DNA from: an uncultured Oscillibacter sp.
Lineage (GTDB): Bacteria; Bacillota; Clostridia; Oscillospirales; Oscillospiraceae
Direction: 5' to 3'
DNA: 9,095 bases
Assembly: GCA_946494635.1 (NCBI GenBank)
Contig: CAMMCS010000076.1
Coordinates: forward strand, 1 to 9,095
How positions within the stretch are numbered: the stretch's first letter is position 1; each line of letters starts with the position of its first letter. Made by a program: the position numbers and the translations under genes. This document shows, in pieces, positions 1 through 5,835 of this stretch. The notes below the pieces were generated by a model that saw only the letters and a program-made list of their open reading frames with translations, was not told where the DNA came from and did not search any database.

Positions 1-307
1 GGGCGAACTCCATGGAGTGGTTCCGGCAGTCCATGCAGATGGCCACGCCCCGGCGTTTGCCCTCCTCGCCCTCGGCGCAGATGACCTGGGCAAAGCCCTG
101 GGTAGCCCAGCGGATGACATGGATGTTCATGTTGTGCAGGCCCACGGCCATGATGCCCCGCAGCCCGGCGGTGCCGAACTCCAGGGGGCCGTAGAACCGG
201 CTCTCGATCTCCTTGGGGTCATTCCGGATGCCCTCCAGCTCCGCCCGCTCCGCGTCAGACAGGGCGGTGCTTGTCAGCCACTTCTCATACTCTTTCATAA
301 AGTCCAT
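1..307 (-). CDS. Phospho-sugar mutase (phosphoglucomutase/phosphomannomutase family), N-terminal part, cut by window edge
   Basis: Reading the minus strand from the ATG at 307 gives 102 residues that run off the left edge without a stop. Residues 44-51 read FGTAGLRG, followed by IMAVGLHNMN, which is the N-terminal signature of the alpha-D-phosphohexomutase superfamily, best matching Firmicute phosphoglucomutases of the PgcA type (usually about 570-580 aa). Enzymes of this family interconvert glucose-1-phosphate and glucose-6-phosphate, or the mannose equivalents, in the cytoplasm, feeding UDP-glucose and envelope polysaccharides. The catalytic phosphoserine loop and sugar-binding domains lie outside the window, so substrate and integrity cannot be judged. 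An AGGAGG ribosome binding site at 318-323 sits 10 nt upstream and supports this start; the next ATG at 298 would be too far away. The gene follows the DUF2007-type gene by 49 bp and may be cotranscribed with it. Confidence 0.88.
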   Translation of the reverse strand, partial: MDFMKEYEKWLTSTALSDAERAELEGIRNDPKEIESRFYGPLEFGTAGLRGIMAVGLHNMNIHVIRWATQGFAQVICAEGEEGKRRGVAICMDCRNHSMEFA

Positions 308-356
308 GCGAGAAATACCTCCTGTTTCTTATCATTCTGGAGACGGAGTGGGGACG

Positions 357-665
357 TCAGTCCCGCTCCGGCAATTCCACGGGGGTGTCCAGCAGCTCTT
401 TCGCCTCCTCCAGCCGGGAGGCAGGAACCCAGATCTCCATGCCCTGAGCGGCAAAGCCGCCCAGAACTTTGCCGAGGGAACCATTCAGGAAAGCGGGGAT
501 GCCGCAGCTTTCCAAAAATGAAACGGTGAGATCCGCCCGGCTGTCCAATTCCCACTGGATGTCCAGCCTGGCGGCGGTCTCCGGCGCGCCGGAGGCATCC
601 TTGGGCCAGCGGTCCAGCAGGTCCCGGTCCGCCCGGGCCCAGAAGTCCTTTGCCGGTTCTGTCAT
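357..665 (-). CDS. DUF2007-type small protein (putative signal-transducing protein)
   Basis: This is a 102-residue soluble protein with no signal peptide or membrane segment. The second half, roughly residues 48-93, fits the DUF2007 pattern: a first segment with a short 'SCGIPAFL' strand-turn, a glycine-rich central loop, then 'GMEIWVPASRLEEAKELL', where the extended strand and following helix resemble a ferredoxin-like or GlnB-like half-fold. The first 45 residues are charged and Trp-containing and look like a lineage-specific extension. The family has no established biochemical role, despite its database name suggesting signal transduction. The ATG at 665 is 13 bp after the rlmH stop and is preceded by a modest AAAGGA element about 9 nt upstream, so translation is probably coupled to rlmH. 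The family call is from recollection of the motif pattern and should be treated as likely, not certain. Confidence 0.75.
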   Translation of the reverse strand: MTEPAKDFWARADRDLLDRWPKDASGAPETAARLDIQWELDSRADLTVSFLESCGIPAFLNGSLGKVLGGFAAQGMEIWVPASRLEEAKELLDTPVELPERD

Positions 666-678
666 ACGTCCACGTCCT

Positions 679-1161
679 TTACTTGTGATATCGGGTGCCC
701 GCGTTGATCTGATACGCCCGGTAGATCTGCTCCAGCACCATCACCCGGGCCAGGTGATGGGGAAACGTCATGGGAGACATGGAGAGCCGCAGCTTGGCCG
801 ACCCCTTGATGGAGGGGTGCAGGCCGAAGGACCCGCCGATGAGGAACACCAGCTGGCCCACGCCCTGGCTGGCCCAGGCGTCCAGCTGCCGGGCCAGAGC
901 CTCGCTGGACCGCAGCTCCCCCTCCACGCACAGGGCGATGAGGGCGGCGCCGGAGGGGAGCCTGGCCCGGATGGCGGCGGCCTCCTTCAAAAGGGCCGCC
1001 TCGACCTGGGCGGGGGAGGGGTCCTCCGGCAGCCGCTCCTCCGGCAGCTCTGTCAGCTCCAGCCTGCAGAAGCGGGAGAGACGCTTGGCGTATTCCGCCG
1101 CGGCGTCCATATAGAACTTCTCTTTCAGCTTTCCCACACAGAGGAGGGTCACCTTTTGCAT
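679..1161 (-). CDS. rlmH: 23S rRNA (pseudouridine1915-N3)-methyltransferase RlmH
   Basis: The 160-residue product matches the usual RlmH length (about 155-160 aa). RlmH is a SPOUT-class (trefoil-knot) enzyme that uses S-adenosylmethionine to methylate N3 of pseudouridine 1915 in helix 69 of 23S rRNA on assembled 70S ribosomes. Diagnostic segments are the start 'VTLLCVGKLKEKF', the knot glycines 'FLIGGSFGL' at residues 107-114, the block 'MTFPHHLARV' at 131-140 with 'LEQIYRAYQI' after it, and the C-terminal 'YHK', whose Tyr/His contribute to the active site and tRNA-like helix recognition in the family. The ATG at 1161 has a GGAGG site at 1167-1171, 5 nt away. The first 13 bp overlap the end of walJ, which implies translational coupling. 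walJ followed closely by rlmH is also seen in Bacillus and Staphylococcus, where a protease gene may intervene. Confidence 0.97.
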   Translation of the reverse strand: MQKVTLLCVGKLKEKFYMDAAAEYAKRLSRFCRLELTELPEERLPEDPSPAQVEAALLKEAAAIRARLPSGAALIALCVEGELRSSEALARQLDAWASQGVGQLVFLIGGSFGLHPSIKGSAKLRLSMSPMTFPHHLARVMVLEQIYRAYQINAGTRYHK

Positions 1162-1949
1162 ACATTCCTCCGGCAGATCACATGGGCGGGCCCCAGGGAG
1201 TCCCTGGGGGCAACGGAGAGCAGGGGGGCCAGGCCTGCCGCGGAGAGGGCGGTCTCCACGGCGGCCTGCGCCATGGCAGGCGTATTGTTCTCACGGCTCA
1301 GATGGGCCAGGACGATCTCCGCCGCGCCGTCCTCCGCCAGGGAGACAGCGAAGCGGGCGGCGTCTGCGTTGCTCAGGTGCCCCTGGATGCCCAGGATCCG
1401 CTGCTTCAGATAGTAGGGATAAGGGCCGCTGCACAGCGTCTCGATATCATGGTTGGCCTCCAGCACCGCCAGATCCACACCGGCCAGCACATCAGCGGCC
1501 TCGTCGGTGACGTAGCCAGTGTCTGTCAGCACACCCGCGGAGCCGTCGGACGTGTCCAGCCGGAAGCCGCAGGAGCCGGGGGCATCATGGGAGGTTGGGA
1601 AGGACGTCACAAGGAAATCCCCGATCTGCCGGGATGTCCCCGGCTCCAGGGAGCTCAGCCGGGCCTCTGTCCCAGGCAGCCGCCAGCCCAGATCCCGGGC
1701 GGCGCGGGAGGTGGCGAACACCGGTGCGCTGCAGCGCTTCAGCAGCGTTTGAAGACCGGCGATGTGGTCGGCGTGGGTATGGGTGATGAGAATAGCCGTC
1801 AGGTTCTCCGGCCGCAGGCCCAGTTCCCCCAAGGCGGCGGTGATCCGCCGGCAGGAGATGCCCGCATCCAGCAAAATGTGGCTTTCGCCACAGGAGAGCA
1901 GCAGCGCATTCCCGGAGGAACCGCTGGAGAGTGTATGTAGGGTTGTCAA
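1149..1949 (-). CDS. walJ: WalJ (YycJ), metallo-beta-lactamase-fold hydrolase of the wal locus
   Basis: From the chosen TTG start the product is 266 residues, close to the 264 of Bacillus subtilis WalJ. It carries the metal ligands of a metallo-beta-lactamase/RNase-DNase-type hydrolase: 'THTHADHI' with H57, H59, D61 and H62, then the third-ligand 'SHD' with H121, the bridging Asp in 'TDTG' (D143), and the last His in 'GHLSN' (H191). The family start 'LSSGSSGNA' is present. WalJ is linked to coordination of cell division with replication and has been described as a dsDNA 5'-3' exonuclease; its role remains incompletely defined. Start choice: the TTG at 1955 lies only 2 nt from the AAGAGG site (1958-1963), while the in-frame TTG at 1949 lies 8 nt away, so 1949 is preferred. 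No ATG is available nearby. A terminator-like hairpin separates the gene from murA; its 3' end overlaps rlmH. Confidence 0.95.
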   Translation of the reverse strand: MTTLHTLSSGSSGNALLLSCGESHILLDAGISCRRITAALGELGLRPENLTAILITHTHADHIAGLQTLLKRCSAPVFATSRAARDLGWRLPGTEARLSSLEPGTSRQIGDFLVTSFPTSHDAPGSCGFRLDTSDGSAGVLTDTGYVTDEAADVLAGVDLAVLEANHDIETLCSGPYPYYLKQRILGIQGHLSNADAARFAVSLAEDGAAEIVLAHLSRENNTPAMAQAAVETALSAAGLAPLLSVAPRDSLGPAHVICRRNVCKR

Positions 1950-1957
1950 AAGCAATA

Positions 1958-1963
1958 CCTCTT
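1958..1963 (-). promoter_or_regulatory. Ribosome binding site that decides the walJ start
   Basis: The minus strand reads AAGAGG here. It is 2 nt from the TTG at 1955, which is too close for initiation, and 8 nt from the in-frame TTG at 1949, which is ideal. No in-frame ATG occurs in this stretch. Confidence 0.6.
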
Positions 1964-1987
1964 CCGGTGGAAATAGAACGCCCGCGG

Positions 1988-2015
1988 AAAAGGCCGCCGA
2001 CGAGAGCCGCCGGCC
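1988..2015 (-). terminator. Rho-independent terminator-like hairpin after murA
   Basis: On the minus strand the arms at 2015-2006 and 2001-1992 form a GC-rich stem of nine pairs (one G-U) with one G-G mismatch and a TCTC loop. It begins GGCCG and ends CGGCC, and is followed immediately by TTTT (1991-1988). It starts 53 nt after the murA stop and ends about 25 nt before the walJ ribosome binding site. The T-run is short, so termination may be partial, allowing some readthrough into walJ-rlmH. No clear promoter for walJ is visible between the hairpin and the gene. Confidence 0.6.
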
Positions 2016-2068
2016 TCCATCGCGGACGCAGAGACGCTGTGGAATTTGTATGACCGGAGGCGCGGGGA

Positions 2069-3367
2069 TCAGCCGATATGGGCTTCCAGCTCCTCCAGCT
2101 CCCCGGGACTTTCCACCACGCGGATGCTGGCGCCCAGTGCCTGAAGCTTGCCTACCATATCCTCATAACCGCGCTCAATATACTGCACGCAGCTGATCTC
2201 GCTCTCGCCATGGGCAGCCAGGGCCGCGATCACCAGCGCCGCGCCGGCCCGCAGGTCACAGGCCTGGATGGGCGCGCCGGTGAGATGGTCCACGCCCTCC
2301 ACCACGGCGGTCTTGTCGTCCACCTGGATGCTGGCGCCCATGCGCTTGAGCTCATCCACATAGCGGTAGCGGTTGTTCCAGACGCTCTCCGTCACCAGAG
2401 AAGTGCCCTCCGCCAGGCAGAGGACCGTAGTGATCTGGGGCTGCATGTCTGTGGGAAAGCCCGGGTAGGGCATGGTCTTCACGTTGGCCTTCTGAATGGG
2501 GCCGTTCCGGCGGACCAGGAGGGTGTCCTCCCGCTCTTCCACCTCCACCCCCATCTCCACCAGCTTGGCGGTGATGCAGTCCATGTGCTTTGGGATGATG
2601 TTCTTTACCAGGATCTGCCCGCCGGTGGCGGCCACGGCGGCCATGTAGGTGCCCGCCTCGATCTGGTCGGGGATGATGGCGTAGCTGCCGCCCCGCAGGC
2701 GGTCCACGCCCTGGATCTTGATGGTGTCGGTGCCGGCGCCCCGGATGTTGGCCCCCATGGAGTTGAGGAAGTTGGCCAGATCCACGATGTGGGGCTCCTT
2801 GGCGGCATTTTCGATAACGGTGTTGCCCTCCGCCATGACAGCGGCCATCATGATGTTCATGGTGGCGCCCACAGAGACCACATCCAGATAGATGTTGGCC
2901 CCCTTCAGCCGGCCGCTTTCAGTGGAGGCGTTGATAAAGCCGCCCTCCACGACGACCTTGGCCCCCAGAGCGGTGAAGCCCTTGACATGCTGGTCAATGG
3001 GGCGGACCCCGAAATTGCATCCGCCGGGCATGGCAACCTCCGCCTGGCCGAAGCGGCCGAGCAGAGAACCGATCAGATAGTAGCTGGCCCGCATCTTCCG
3101 GGCCAGTTCATAGGAGGTCCGGGTGGAGCGGATCCGGCTGGCGTCAATTTCCACCGTATGGCGGTTCAACACCCGGATGCCGGCGCCCAAGTGCTCCAGA
3201 ATTTTCAGGGACAGCGTCACATCAGAGATCTGGGGGACGTTCTCGATCCGGCAGACCCCATCCACCAGCAGCGCGGCGGGGATGATGGCTACAGCGGCGT
3301 TTTTTGCGCCGCTGATCTCTACTTCACCAAACAGGGGATGACCACCCTGTACTACATACTTTGTCAA
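2069..3367 (-). CDS. murA: UDP-N-acetylglucosamine 1-carboxyvinyltransferase MurA
   Basis: MurA transfers enolpyruvate from PEP to UDP-GlcNAc, the first committed step of peptidoglycan synthesis in the cytoplasm. The 432-residue product is full length for the EPSP-synthase-fold family. Visible active-site residues are K22-N23 in 'SGAKNAA', C117 in 'MPGGCNFGVRPIDQH' (equivalent to Escherichia coli C115, the fosfomycin target), D307 in 'GFPTDMQPQ' (equivalent to D305), and R399 in 'IERGYEDM' (equivalent to R397). The longest open frame begins at a GTG at 3412, but that codon has no ribosome binding site. A GAGAGGG element at 3376-3382 lies exactly 8 nt from an in-frame TTG at 3367, and the resulting N-terminus, MTKYVVQGGHPLFGEVEISG, matches the family. 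Own promoter at 3515-3543; terminator-like hairpin downstream. Firmicutes often carry two MurA paralogues; which one this is cannot be told from the window. Confidence 0.97.
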   Translation of the reverse strand: MTKYVVQGGHPLFGEVEISGAKNAAVAIIPAALLVDGVCRIENVPQISDVTLSLKILEHLGAGIRVLNRHTVEIDASRIRSTRTSYELARKMRASYYLIGSLLGRFGQAEVAMPGGCNFGVRPIDQHVKGFTALGAKVVVEGGFINASTESGRLKGANIYLDVVSVGATMNIMMAAVMAEGNTVIENAAKEPHIVDLANFLNSMGANIRGAGTDTIKIQGVDRLRGGSYAIIPDQIEAGTYMAAVAATGGQILVKNIIPKHMDCITAKLVEMGVEVEEREDTLLVRRNGPIQKANVKTMPYPGFPTDMQPQITTVLCLAEGTSLVTESVWNNRYRYVDELKRMGASIQVDDKTAVVEGVDHLTGAPIQACDLRAGAALVIAALAAHGESEISCVQYIERGYEDMVGKLQALGASIRVVESPGELEELEAHIG

Positions 3368-3508
3368 AGTCGATACCCTCTCTTCAAAAGGCGCTTTCTT
3401 TTGCGGCGGCACCCGTGTTTACAGAAACAGTGTGCCCGGCCAGTGGAGGTTCATACCCGTGAAAGACCAGGGAAACGGGCAAAATTTTCCGCCCGTGAAC
3501 GCTCGCAC
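3368..3508 (-). promoter_or_regulatory. Structured 5' leader of murA, about 140 nt
   Basis: This is the span between the predicted murA transcription start (about 3508, inferred from the -10 box) and the TTG start. It can form three hairpins. First, ACGGGC and GCCCGT at 3475-3480 and 3491-3496 pair across a 10-nt loop. Second, the ACGGG strand at 3475-3479 can instead pair with CCCGT at 3456-3460, because CCCGTGAA occurs twice (3456-3463 and 3492-3499); these two folds exclude each other. Third, GGCAC/GTGCC (3408-3412 and 3432-3436) encloses TGTTT/AAACA (3416-3420 and 3425-3429) with a 4-nt loop. No known riboswitch or T-box motif was recognised and no T-run terminator is present. Regulatory function is inference. 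Confidence 0.45.
3376..3382 (-). promoter_or_regulatory. Ribosome binding site that decides the murA TTG start
   Basis: The minus strand reads GAGAGGG, 8 nt upstream of the TTG at 3367. No comparable site precedes the GTG at 3412 that opens the longest frame, so the first 15 codons of that frame are probably untranslated leader. Confidence 0.8.
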
Positions 3509-3514
3509 ACACTC

Positions 3515-3543
3515 ACTATACCATAACTGGAAAGGAATTGCAA
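3515..3543 (-). promoter_or_regulatory. Sigma-A-type promoter of murA, extended -10
   Basis: On the minus strand there is TTGCAA (3538-3543), a 17-nt spacer, and TATAGT (3515-3520), with TGG directly before the -10 hexamer giving an extended -10. Matches are 4 of 6 at -35 and 5 of 6 at -10. It lies in an AT-rich gap upstream of murA, the most likely start of a murA transcription unit separate from the wal operon. Confidence 0.82.
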
Positions 3544-3681
3544 ACCCTTCCTGTAAACCTTTGAACCGGACAGACAGAATTTGACAGTTTTTTTGTGGGA
3601 TTGTCCGTCAGATGCGGCAGACGAACGGAGAAATAAAACGTCTGGTGGAGAAAAAAGAAATATTTTTACTTCCATTTGCCC
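3544..3681 (-). other. AT-rich spacer between walI and the murA promoter, no gene
   Basis: Together with the promoter and leader this makes a 314-bp gene-free gap. The spacer is clearly more AT-rich than the flanking genes. It contains a 6-bp inverted repeat, CAGACG/CGTCTG (3618-3623 and 3639-3644, 15-nt loop), and homopolymer runs of A and T. On the transcribed strand none of the inverted repeats is followed by a T-run, so no canonical terminator for the walI transcript could be identified. Read-through from the wal operon into murA therefore remains possible. Confidence 0.5.
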
Positions 3682-4479
3682 TCAGTTGACGGACACATTG
3701 CCTGTGTACGAGTTTACATAATAGTTCTGCGTATCGGTGGCTATGCACCAGGCCGGCACCAGGGCCATGGGAGTGGCGGTGGTGCTCTGAAGCTCATAGC
3801 AGAGGTACAGATCTGTCACCTCCGTGACCACTGCACCGCTGCGGATGGTTTCCAGCAAGGCATCCAGTGCGCCGAGAGCGGACAGGGTGCCGCCGCCGGA
3901 GGCAGCCGAACCGGATCCTGGCAGATGCGTGCCGCTGACGCTTTCCAGGACGCCGTTCTGGATGGTAAATGTCACCGGGCAGTTGACGACCGGCGCGCCG
4001 TCGTAAGTCTGCACGGCGGTGGCGCTGCCGCTTCCATCTTCCAGAAGGAAGACAAGGTCTTCGTACTGGAAGGCCCGGCAGAAGGCCCGGCACAGAGATT
4101 CCGCTCCCTCTCCGCCTGCGGTGATCACGACGTCAAAGCTGCCGTCTGCCCGGAATACAGCGCTGCCGCCGGCATTTTGAAAGGCGTGGACGCCGCCGCC
4201 GTCAGAGGTGCTCAGGGTGTCTCCCAGCAGGAACTCCGCCAGGTGGCGCTCTTCCTCCTCGTCCCGGGTCAGGGTCAGCCCGGCGGGAGGGGTGGTGGAG
4301 GGAATCAGATCCGGGTCCAGGGCCACACCCTCGGCGGCGAACAGCTCCACCATCTGCTGCGTGGCGGTTTCCCGTGAGGCGTATCCGATGGTGAGCCGCA
4401 GCGCCAGAAGGCCCAGCAGAGAGAGGTTCGTCAGGGCCAGGATCAAAATGACAATGTTCTTCAGCCGGGAAGTCTCCAT
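3682..4479 (-). CDS. walI: WalI (YycI)-like membrane-anchored WalK modulator
   Basis: The 265-residue product is near the length of Bacillus WalI (about 280). It has a short positively charged cytoplasmic start, one transmembrane helix at about residues 8-30, and a large extracytoplasmic part, i.e. a bitopic N-in/C-out protein. The C-terminal 'LVPAWCIATDTQNYYVNSYTG' region (residues 240-260) is the most recognisable element of YycI/PepSY-like regulatory proteins. In Bacillus WalI and WalH form a complex with WalK through membrane helices and restrain kinase activity, while in Staphylococcus aureus they activate it; the sign here is unknown. The middle (residues 50-130) diverges strongly from Bacillus, so the assignment rests on the tail, topology and synteny. 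ATG 4479 has an AAAGGAGG site at 4489-4496, 9 nt upstream. It lies 36 bp after walH. It is the last gene before the murA promoter. Confidence 0.85.
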   Translation of the reverse strand: METSRLKNIVILILALTNLSLLGLLALRLTIGYASRETATQQMVELFAAEGVALDPDLIPSTTPPAGLTLTRDEEEERHLAEFLLGDTLSTSDGGGVHAFQNAGGSAVFRADGSFDVVITAGGEGAESLCRAFCRAFQYEDLVFLLEDGSGSATAVQTYDGAPVVNCPVTFTIQNGVLESVSGTHLPGSGSAASGGGTLSALGALDALLETIRSGAVVTEVTDLYLCYELQSTTATPMALVPAWCIATDTQNYYVNSYTGNVSVN

Positions 4480-4515
4480 CCGCCCGCGCCTCCTTTCATG
4501 GTGCCGCCTCCGGAT

Positions 4516-5805
4516 TCAGTCCGCCAGCCAGCCGGCGGACACGGTGCTGCCGCCTCCGTCAGCATATCCCAGGGACAGCTCCACTCCCGGACGCTCCGCG
4601 GCGATGGCCAGGGCTTGCCGCAGCGGAAGCAGCAGTGAGCTCTCTCCGGAGGCGCTGTACTGCCGGAGCCGTACCGTCAGGCCGGTGATCGAGGTCCCGG
4701 TCAGAACGACCTCTGCGGCGCAGCTGCCGTCGGAAAACCGGATAGGCGTACCGTTGATCTGATAGTCATACTGAAGAAGGGTGGTATCCCCGCTCTGCTG
4801 GACAGAGGTCAGGTACAGGCCCGCCTCCCCGATGAGATCCCGGGTAAGCTGCCGGAGCAGGAGGCCGGCGCCCAGAGCGGCCTCCGCCTCGGTGGGAAGC
4901 TCGTCCTGGGCGGTAATTTCCAGGGGGGACTTTATGCCGCCCCGGTAGACGACTTCCCCGCCGGGGCGGATATGGAGGGACCGGCCGTTTTCGGCCTCGG
5001 TGATGACCTCCGTCCCATCGGCCTCCAGATACCGCTCCCGGGTGTTGGCATTGAAGCCGAAGACCGGCAGAAGCTGATCCGTGTCCACGGCAGCGGCCGC
5101 GGCAGAGAGCACCGGGAGATCCGGCAGCTCCGTGGGAAGCAGGGACAGCGGAAAGAGGCTTCCATACAGAGGATTTACCTCCACATCGTCAAAGGCGAAA
5201 GAGACGCCTTCCATGCCGGTCTGGCTTACCCGTTCCGTCAGCGTCTCAGCCGACAGGGAGGTATAGGGAACGGTTCCGCAGAAGACGCCGTCAGCGCCAT
5301 CCCACAGGTATAGGCGGACGGAATTTTCCGCCCCGGAGGAGAGCAGGAGGCACCGGGCGCTGCCGGTGAGGGCAGTGCCCTCTGCGCCAATCAGCTCCGC
5401 CAGCACAGAGAGGGGAAGGGGATTCAGAAAGTCAAAGTAAATAGATGCGCCGGAGAGGGCGGACCGGAAGCTGTCCAGGGTAGAGGCCGTTACTTGCGGC
5501 ACAGACCCCAGGGCTTCCCGCAGCCCCAAAGCGGAAAAATCAGCGCTGGCTGTGCTGAGGCTGAGATTTCCGTACCGGCCGTAGGAGTCCGTGATGACCA
5601 CCCGCACCGGGGCGGGAAATTCCCGCAGCTGCGTGGGGGAGTCATCCGACAGGGTGCCCATCAGGCGGTCCAGGTAGTGGGAGTCCTCCGGCGGAGCCAG
5701 GTTGTAGATTTGCAGCTGGGCAAAGAGGAGCACCGCCGACAGGGACAGCGCCGCAATGGCAATATTCTGGATCAGGTTGCGGCGTCTGCGCCGGTTTGCG
5801 TCCAT
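4516..5805 (-). CDS. walH: WalH (YycH)-like membrane-anchored WalK modulator
   Basis: The 429-residue product starts with an arginine-rich cytoplasmic stretch (residues 5-9), followed by one transmembrane helix at about 11-31 and a long extracytoplasmic region, the topology of YycH proteins (about 450 aa). Around residues 250-290 the pattern 'FNANTRERYLEADGTEVI', then an aromatic/basic 'LHIRPGGEVVYRGG', resembles the conserved central part of the family, and residues 300-410 could form the domain that YycH shares in fold with YycI. The expected partners are WalI and WalK. Sequence similarity to Bacillus appears low, so position between walK and walI carries much of the weight. ATG 5805 has GAGAGGAGG at 5812-5820, 6 nt upstream. 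Gap to walK is 30 bp. An alternative view, a generic single-pass extracellular protein, cannot be excluded from sequence alone. Confidence 0.83.
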   Translation of the reverse strand: MDANRRRRRNLIQNIAIAALSLSAVLLFAQLQIYNLAPPEDSHYLDRLMGTLSDDSPTQLREFPAPVRVVITDSYGRYGNLSLSTASADFSALGLREALGSVPQVTASTLDSFRSALSGASIYFDFLNPLPLSVLAELIGAEGTALTGSARCLLLSSGAENSVRLYLWDGADGVFCGTVPYTSLSAETLTERVSQTGMEGVSFAFDDVEVNPLYGSLFPLSLLPTELPDLPVLSAAAAAVDTDQLLPVFGFNANTRERYLEADGTEVITEAENGRSLHIRPGGEVVYRGGIKSPLEITAQDELPTEAEAALGAGLLLRQLTRDLIGEAGLYLTSVQQSGDTTLLQYDYQINGTPIRFSDGSCAAEVVLTGTSITGLTVRLRQYSASGESSLLLPLRQALAIAAERPGVELSLGYADGGGSTVSAGWLAD

Positions 5806-5835
5806 AGCGGTCCTCCTCTCTGAGCATAGGCGGCA

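Noticed and set aside
469..1413. Plus-strand open frame of 314 codons opposite rlmH, the DUF2007-type gene and walJ
   Set aside because: It crosses three supported minus-strand genes and their boundaries and shows no domain.
3419..3454. Eleven-codon minus-strand frame (MNLHWPGTLFL) in the murA leader, a possible leader peptide
   Set aside because: It has no convincing ribosome binding site and no run of codons for one amino acid that would suggest attenuation. It could be revisited if ribosome profiling shows occupancy.
2078..3526. Long plus-strand open frame of 482 codons opposite murA
   Set aside because: It is antisense to a clear murA, rich in His, Gly and Ala with no recognisable domain, and has no ribosome binding site. 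Such frames are common opposite GC-rich genes.
3410..3560. Possible WalR boxes near murA (TGTAAA occurrences)
   Set aside because: Single TGTAAA half-sites occur, but none is paired with a second TGTWAH after 5 nt, so no WalR operator can be claimed.
3451..3675. Minus-strand open frame of 74 codons between walI and murA
   Set aside because: It runs through the murA promoter, has no ribosome binding site before its ATG, and shows no recognisable motif.
3640..3681. T-rich run just after the walI stop as an intrinsic terminator
   Set aside because: The only hairpin before the TTTTTT run is a short A-T stem with a mismatch, too weak to call.
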